Below are positions 4,846-7,085 of a stretch of DNA of 7,085 nucleotides, piece after piece. The translations under genes and the position numbers were made by a program. Each line of letters starts with the position of its first letter. Within the stretch, counting starts at the first letter, position 1. The notes below the pieces were generated by a model. It saw nothing but the letters and a program-made list of their open reading frames with translations. It ran no database searches and had not been told where the DNA came from. Origin of the DNA: Alkaliphilus sp. (lineage in GTDB: Bacteria > Bacillota > Clostridia > Peptostreptococcales > Thermotaleaceae); assembly GCA_018335765.1 (NCBI GenBank), contig JAGXRU010000166.1:1-7085 (forward strand). The letters run 5' to 3'.

Positions 4846-5940
4846 TTAGTTTTTCTTGGTATTTTCTTTTCTATTTCTCAATAGATCAACAAAGGCTTCT
4901 AATCTTGTTACATAGCCAGCTTCACCTGACATCTCATCTAAAAGTAAAGTTAGAATAGGAATATTTTTTTCATTATGAACCTTCGAAAGGATACTTCGTG
5001 CGACAATTTCTGGCATACAGTTAAAAGGCATTAGATGAATTACACCATCAAAACCCTTATTCCTATATAAAACAGTATTTCCAACAGATTCTCTCCCATG
5101 TCCTCCAACAAAAGAATTAATATAAGGTTTTGCTGCCTCTTTTGCTTCTATCTCTTTAGCTTTTCCAAAAAATAATTTGTTTAGATTTTCTGCAAACCAT
5201 TCACCAGAGGTAAGAGATTTATGAACTTCCACGCCCATATCGTTTAGCTTTTCAATTATATTAAAATTTACCGAATCCTCTAAAACAGTATATATTTCTC
5301 CCACTATTCCCACTCTGATGACATCGGTTCTATCATTAACTGTGCGAATTTTATTTAATTCATCCAACGCCTTATCTACAGTCTTTATCATCAAAGAGGA
5401 TCCAATACTGTCCTCCAATTTATCAATCAGGGACACATGGAGATTTTTTATTGTGCCCTTATACTTTTCATAGGGTTTATTTTTTAACATGATTTGCTCA
5501 AAACTATTCAACTTATTCAATAAAATAAGTGCATTTGTAAAGGATTTACCAATTTTATAAGGATTTCTTGTATGGATAACTCTTTTTAGCATGCTTAAAA
5601 ACTTTCCCAACTGTGCATCAGGTGCTTCAAGTACAATAACCTCTACATCTATATTATTATCATTAAATATCTCTTTAAGAACCTGCCCATAATAACCTAG
5701 ACGACAGGGACCACACCCGCCCGGTATTATTATAGTATCCGCCCCACTTTCAATACTCTCAATATAATTTCCCAAATTAATTTTAAATGGTAGACAAATT
5801 AATTCTGGAGAATAACGAATACCAATGTCAGAGGTCTTTTTACTGCATTTTGGCGGTATTATAACTTCAACCCCTAAATCATCAAACAAAGCTTTGAGTG
5901 GTAAGTAGATATTTCCCATATGGGGAAAGGTAACTTTCAT
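4846..5940 (-). CDS. Acyl-CoA dehydratase activase-related protein (2-hydroxyacyl-CoA dehydratase D-component superfamily)
   Basis: The 364-aa protein belongs to the family related to the C-terminal (DUF2229-like) part of large CoA-dehydratase activases and to the 2-hydroxyglutaryl-CoA dehydratase D component. Diagnostic segments are TFPHMGN (4-10), PPKCSKKT...SPELICLPFK (29-53), PGGCGPCRLGYYG (73-85), VGEIYTVLED (213-222), the GGHGRESVGNTVLY stretch (279-292), MPFNCMPE (304-311) and DEMSGEAGYVTRLEAFVDLL (335-354). Cys 32, 49, 76, 79 and 308 are the likely iron-sulfur or redox ligands. The exact reaction is unknown for the stand-alone family; dehydratase activation is inferred by homology. 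The ASKHA ATPase half found in true activases is absent. The ATG at 5940 has GGAGG upstream; a TTG at 5964 would overlap the lipoprotein gene. It lies 16 nt after that gene, so the pair is probably one operon. No activase or dehydratase partner is in the window. Confidence 0.85.
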   Translation of the reverse strand: MKVTFPHMGNIYLPLKALFDDLGVEVIIPPKCSKKTSDIGIRYSPELICLPFKINLGNYIESIESGADTIIIPGGCGPCRLGYYGQVLKEIFNDNNIDVEVIVLEAPDAQLGKFLSMLKRVIHTRNPYKIGKSFTNALILLNKLNSFEQIMLKNKPYEKYKGTIKNLHVSLIDKLEDSIGSSLMIKTVDKALDELNKIRTVNDRTDVIRVGIVGEIYTVLEDSVNFNIIEKLNDMGVEVHKSLTSGEWFAENLNKLFFGKAKEIEAKEAAKPYINSFVGGHGRESVGNTVLYRNKGFDGVIHLMPFNCMPEIVARSILSKVHNEKNIPILTLLLDEMSGEAGYVTRLEAFVDLLRNRKENTKKN

Positions 5941-5956
5941 ATTTCCTCCATTCAAA

Positions 5957-6625
5957 TTAATCAATTGCTATATTAACTTCTTGTAATGTCGATGTTATTT
6001 CGACACCTTCTGAGATAAATACTCTTTTTACCATTCCAATTCCATCCTTAAAATATTCATGTAAAGTTGAATGTTCGTTAGAAATTTCAACTTTTATACA
6101 GTTAGTGAATTCACCTATCGGCGTGTCTACCGTAGCGTTAACGTCAACTATTTCTCGAGTTCCATTTTCAACTTCCCACTTCGTTCCCACACTAATGGGT
6201 TTCTTTAGTACGATCAAATTCTCATTTGGCTCCTCGTTAAGGAAATTTGTTTCTTGGTATTCCTCTCCTTGAAAAAAAATACGTGTAATTTCATCCTCAG
6301 AAAATGTATAGACAGATGCACTTACCGTTCCTCCATTGTCCTCAATTATTTGAGCTTTATTTCCTTCAACAAAGACTACCTTGCGATTAAAAGATGCATA
6401 CTCGTTTCCATCTCCCAAATATTTCCAAGAACTTCCCTTTGTTAATGGGAAATAATCACTAAGACTAATCTTGTCTGCAGGTTCCTTTACAGGGTCCTCC
6501 TGTAATTCATCTGCAGGCTGTTGTTCACCCGTTTCTGGTATTGGAGTAGTATTAGCTCCACAACCGGCTAAAAACAGCATAAAAACAAAAATACTAATCA
6601 ATGAGATTATAATAAATCGTTTCAT
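5957..6625 (-). CDS. Lipoprotein of the cell surface, conserved beta-rich domain, function unknown
   Basis: This 222-aa protein has a lipoprotein signal: basic MKR, a hydrophobic stretch FIIISLISIFVFMLF and the lipobox LAGC with Cys22 as the lipidation site. A polar, Pro/Glu-rich spacer follows (about 23-50). The mature domain opens SLSDYFPLTKGSSWKYLGDGNEYA and continues through a GGTVSASVYTFSEDE segment, a KKPISVGTKWEV segment, DTPIGEFTNCIKVE and EYFKDGIGMVKRVF. This architecture is seen in clostridial lipoproteins that have no assigned role; it looks like an extracellular beta sandwich or binding module. The ATG at 6625 follows GGGAGGT with good spacing. An upstream start at 6670 would add residues before the signal and lacks support. 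The gene precedes the activase-related gene by 16 nt and has its own -10 box. Confidence 0.82.
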   Translation of the reverse strand: MKRFIIISLISIFVFMLFLAGCGANTTPIPETGEQQPADELQEDPVKEPADKISLSDYFPLTKGSSWKYLGDGNEYASFNRKVVFVEGNKAQIIEDNGGTVSASVYTFSEDEITRIFFQGEEYQETNFLNEEPNENLIVLKKPISVGTKWEVENGTREIVDVNATVDTPIGEFTNCIKVEISNEHSTLHEYFKDGIGMVKRVFISEGVEITSTLQEVNIAID

Positions 6626-6659
6626 ATAAATACCTCCCACACAATAATTTCTCCTAAGT

Positions 6660-6688
6660 ATTATATCCAAATACTTCTTAAATCAATC
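6660..6688 (-). promoter_or_regulatory. Candidate promoter of the lipoprotein-activase operon
   Basis: On the minus strand a perfect TATAAT (6660-6665) lies 34 nt upstream of the lipoprotein ATG. For the -35 there is TTGATT (6681-6686) at a short 15-bp spacing, or GATTGA (6683-6688) at 17 bp. The -10 is convincing; the -35 is ambiguous. Confidence 0.45.
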
Positions 6689-6706
6689 TTTTAAAAGCAA
6701 TATTGA

Positions 6707-6726
6707 AAATATATCTGAATATATTT
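6707..6726. repeat. AT-only hairpin between the YczE-like and lipoprotein genes
   Basis: AAATATAT and ATATATTT are perfect 8-bp arms around a 4-nt loop, 23 bp beyond the YczE-like gene's stop. On the minus strand it is followed by TCAATATTG rather than a T-run. With no G-C pairs it would be a weak terminator at best. Confidence 0.3.
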
Positions 6727-6749
6727 GTTTCAAGCTGTTATGTCGAAAT

Positions 6750-7085
6750 TCAATTTTTCTCTTTCACAAAAATCATTTCTCTCAGAGAGTAGTAATCATC
6801 TAGAATAGTTCTATTCTTTGATTCGCTAGAATTGTATTTAAACAGCCGAAAAACTCCTTCAATAGAATATCCTATCCCTATGGTATATATTACTGTACCT
6901 ATACCAATAGGAGCACCCATTATAACTCCAGTCGTTAGTGCAAAGGCTTCAATTAGATTTCGTATAAGCCATACAGGCTTCCCGGTTTTTTTGACCAATG
7001 CCACCATTACTCCATCCCTAGGACCAGCACCTATTTGAGCACTCATATAAATATAGCTTCCATAGCCCATGACTACCATTGAAAC
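6750..7085 (-). CDS. YczE/YyaS/YitT-family membrane protein, C-terminal part
   Basis: The C-terminal 111 codons of an integral membrane protein are visible; the gene continues past the right edge, and V-S precedes the first visible Met, so there is no true start here. The segment GSYIYMSAQIGAGPRDGVMVAL carries the family's hallmark small-residue turn GAGPRDG. It is followed by the TGKPVWLIRNLIEA loop and two hydrophobic helices (FALTTGVIMGAPIGIGTVIYTIGIG, then GYSIEGVFRLF). A 30-residue hydrophilic tail, probably cytoplasmic, follows. Members usually have about 200-220 residues and five or so membrane helices; their substrate or function is not established, though a transport-like role is often supposed. 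The lipoprotein gene lies downstream on the same strand, about 124 bp away with its own -10 box, so cotranscription is doubtful. Confidence 0.85.
   Translation of the reverse strand, partial: VSMVVMGYGSYIYMSAQIGAGPRDGVMVALVKKTGKPVWLIRNLIEAFALTTGVIMGAPIGIGTVIYTIGIGYSIEGVFRLFKYNSSESKNRTILDDYYSLREMIFVKEKN

Noticed and set aside
6254..6445. Plus-strand open frame antisense to the lipoprotein gene
   Set aside because: It has no ribosome site and no recognisable protein; the opposite frame is a clear lipoprotein.
6832..7038. Plus-strand open frame antisense to the YczE-like gene
   Set aside because: It is the complement of a recognisable membrane-protein segment, with low-complexity Pro/Ile translation.

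Overview
The window looks like a chromosomal segment of a low-GC, anaerobic Gram-positive bacterium, probably a member of the Clostridia (an Alkaliphilus-like relative is my guess, not demonstrated). The reasons are the AT-rich composition, the strong AGGAGG-type ribosome sites, the frequent hairpin-plus-T-run terminators, and gene content that includes an acyl-CoA dehydratase activase-related protein. The genes are short one- or two-gene units separated by AT-rich gaps. No CRISPR array, rRNA, tRNA or transposase gene is visible.

Left part (1-2626). The minus strand carries the first 46 codons of an unknown gene running off the left edge. It has a very good promoter with a perfect palindrome just upstream of its -35 box. 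Next comes a minus-strand gene of 198 codons that resembles only the helical N-terminal part of an N6-adenine DNA methyltransferase and stops at the position where the methyltransferase core should begin. Two unrecognised plus-strand genes follow: a 156-aa soluble protein with its own terminator, and a membrane-anchored protein of about 327 aa whose start must lie downstream of that terminator.

Middle part (2627-4182). A probable two-gene operon pairs a cysteine-rich small-domain (zinc-finger-like) protein with a short homoserine dehydrogenase. The dehydrogenase has its NADP-binding and catalytic motifs but lacks a C-terminal ACT domain. It converges on a cold-shock protein gene across a shared hairpin terminator.

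Right part (4183-7085, all genes on the minus strand). A 66-aa Csp-family cold-shock protein is preceded by a predicted leader of about 205 nt. That leader contains a compact 101-nt chain of hairpins, which is either a regulatory RNA leader or a solitary end of an IS200/IS605-type element. Between the csp promoter and the next gene lies a perfect 20-bp inverted repeat. Upstream are a stand-alone activase-related protein of the 2-hydroxyacyl-CoA dehydratase system and a lipoprotein that is probably cotranscribed with it. The right edge holds the C-terminal half of a YczE/YyaS/YitT-type membrane protein.

No complete new multi-gene system can be demonstrated here. The best leads are the truncated methyltransferase-like gene, the structured csp leader element, the 20-bp inverted repeat, and the unrecognised pair at 1036-2626.
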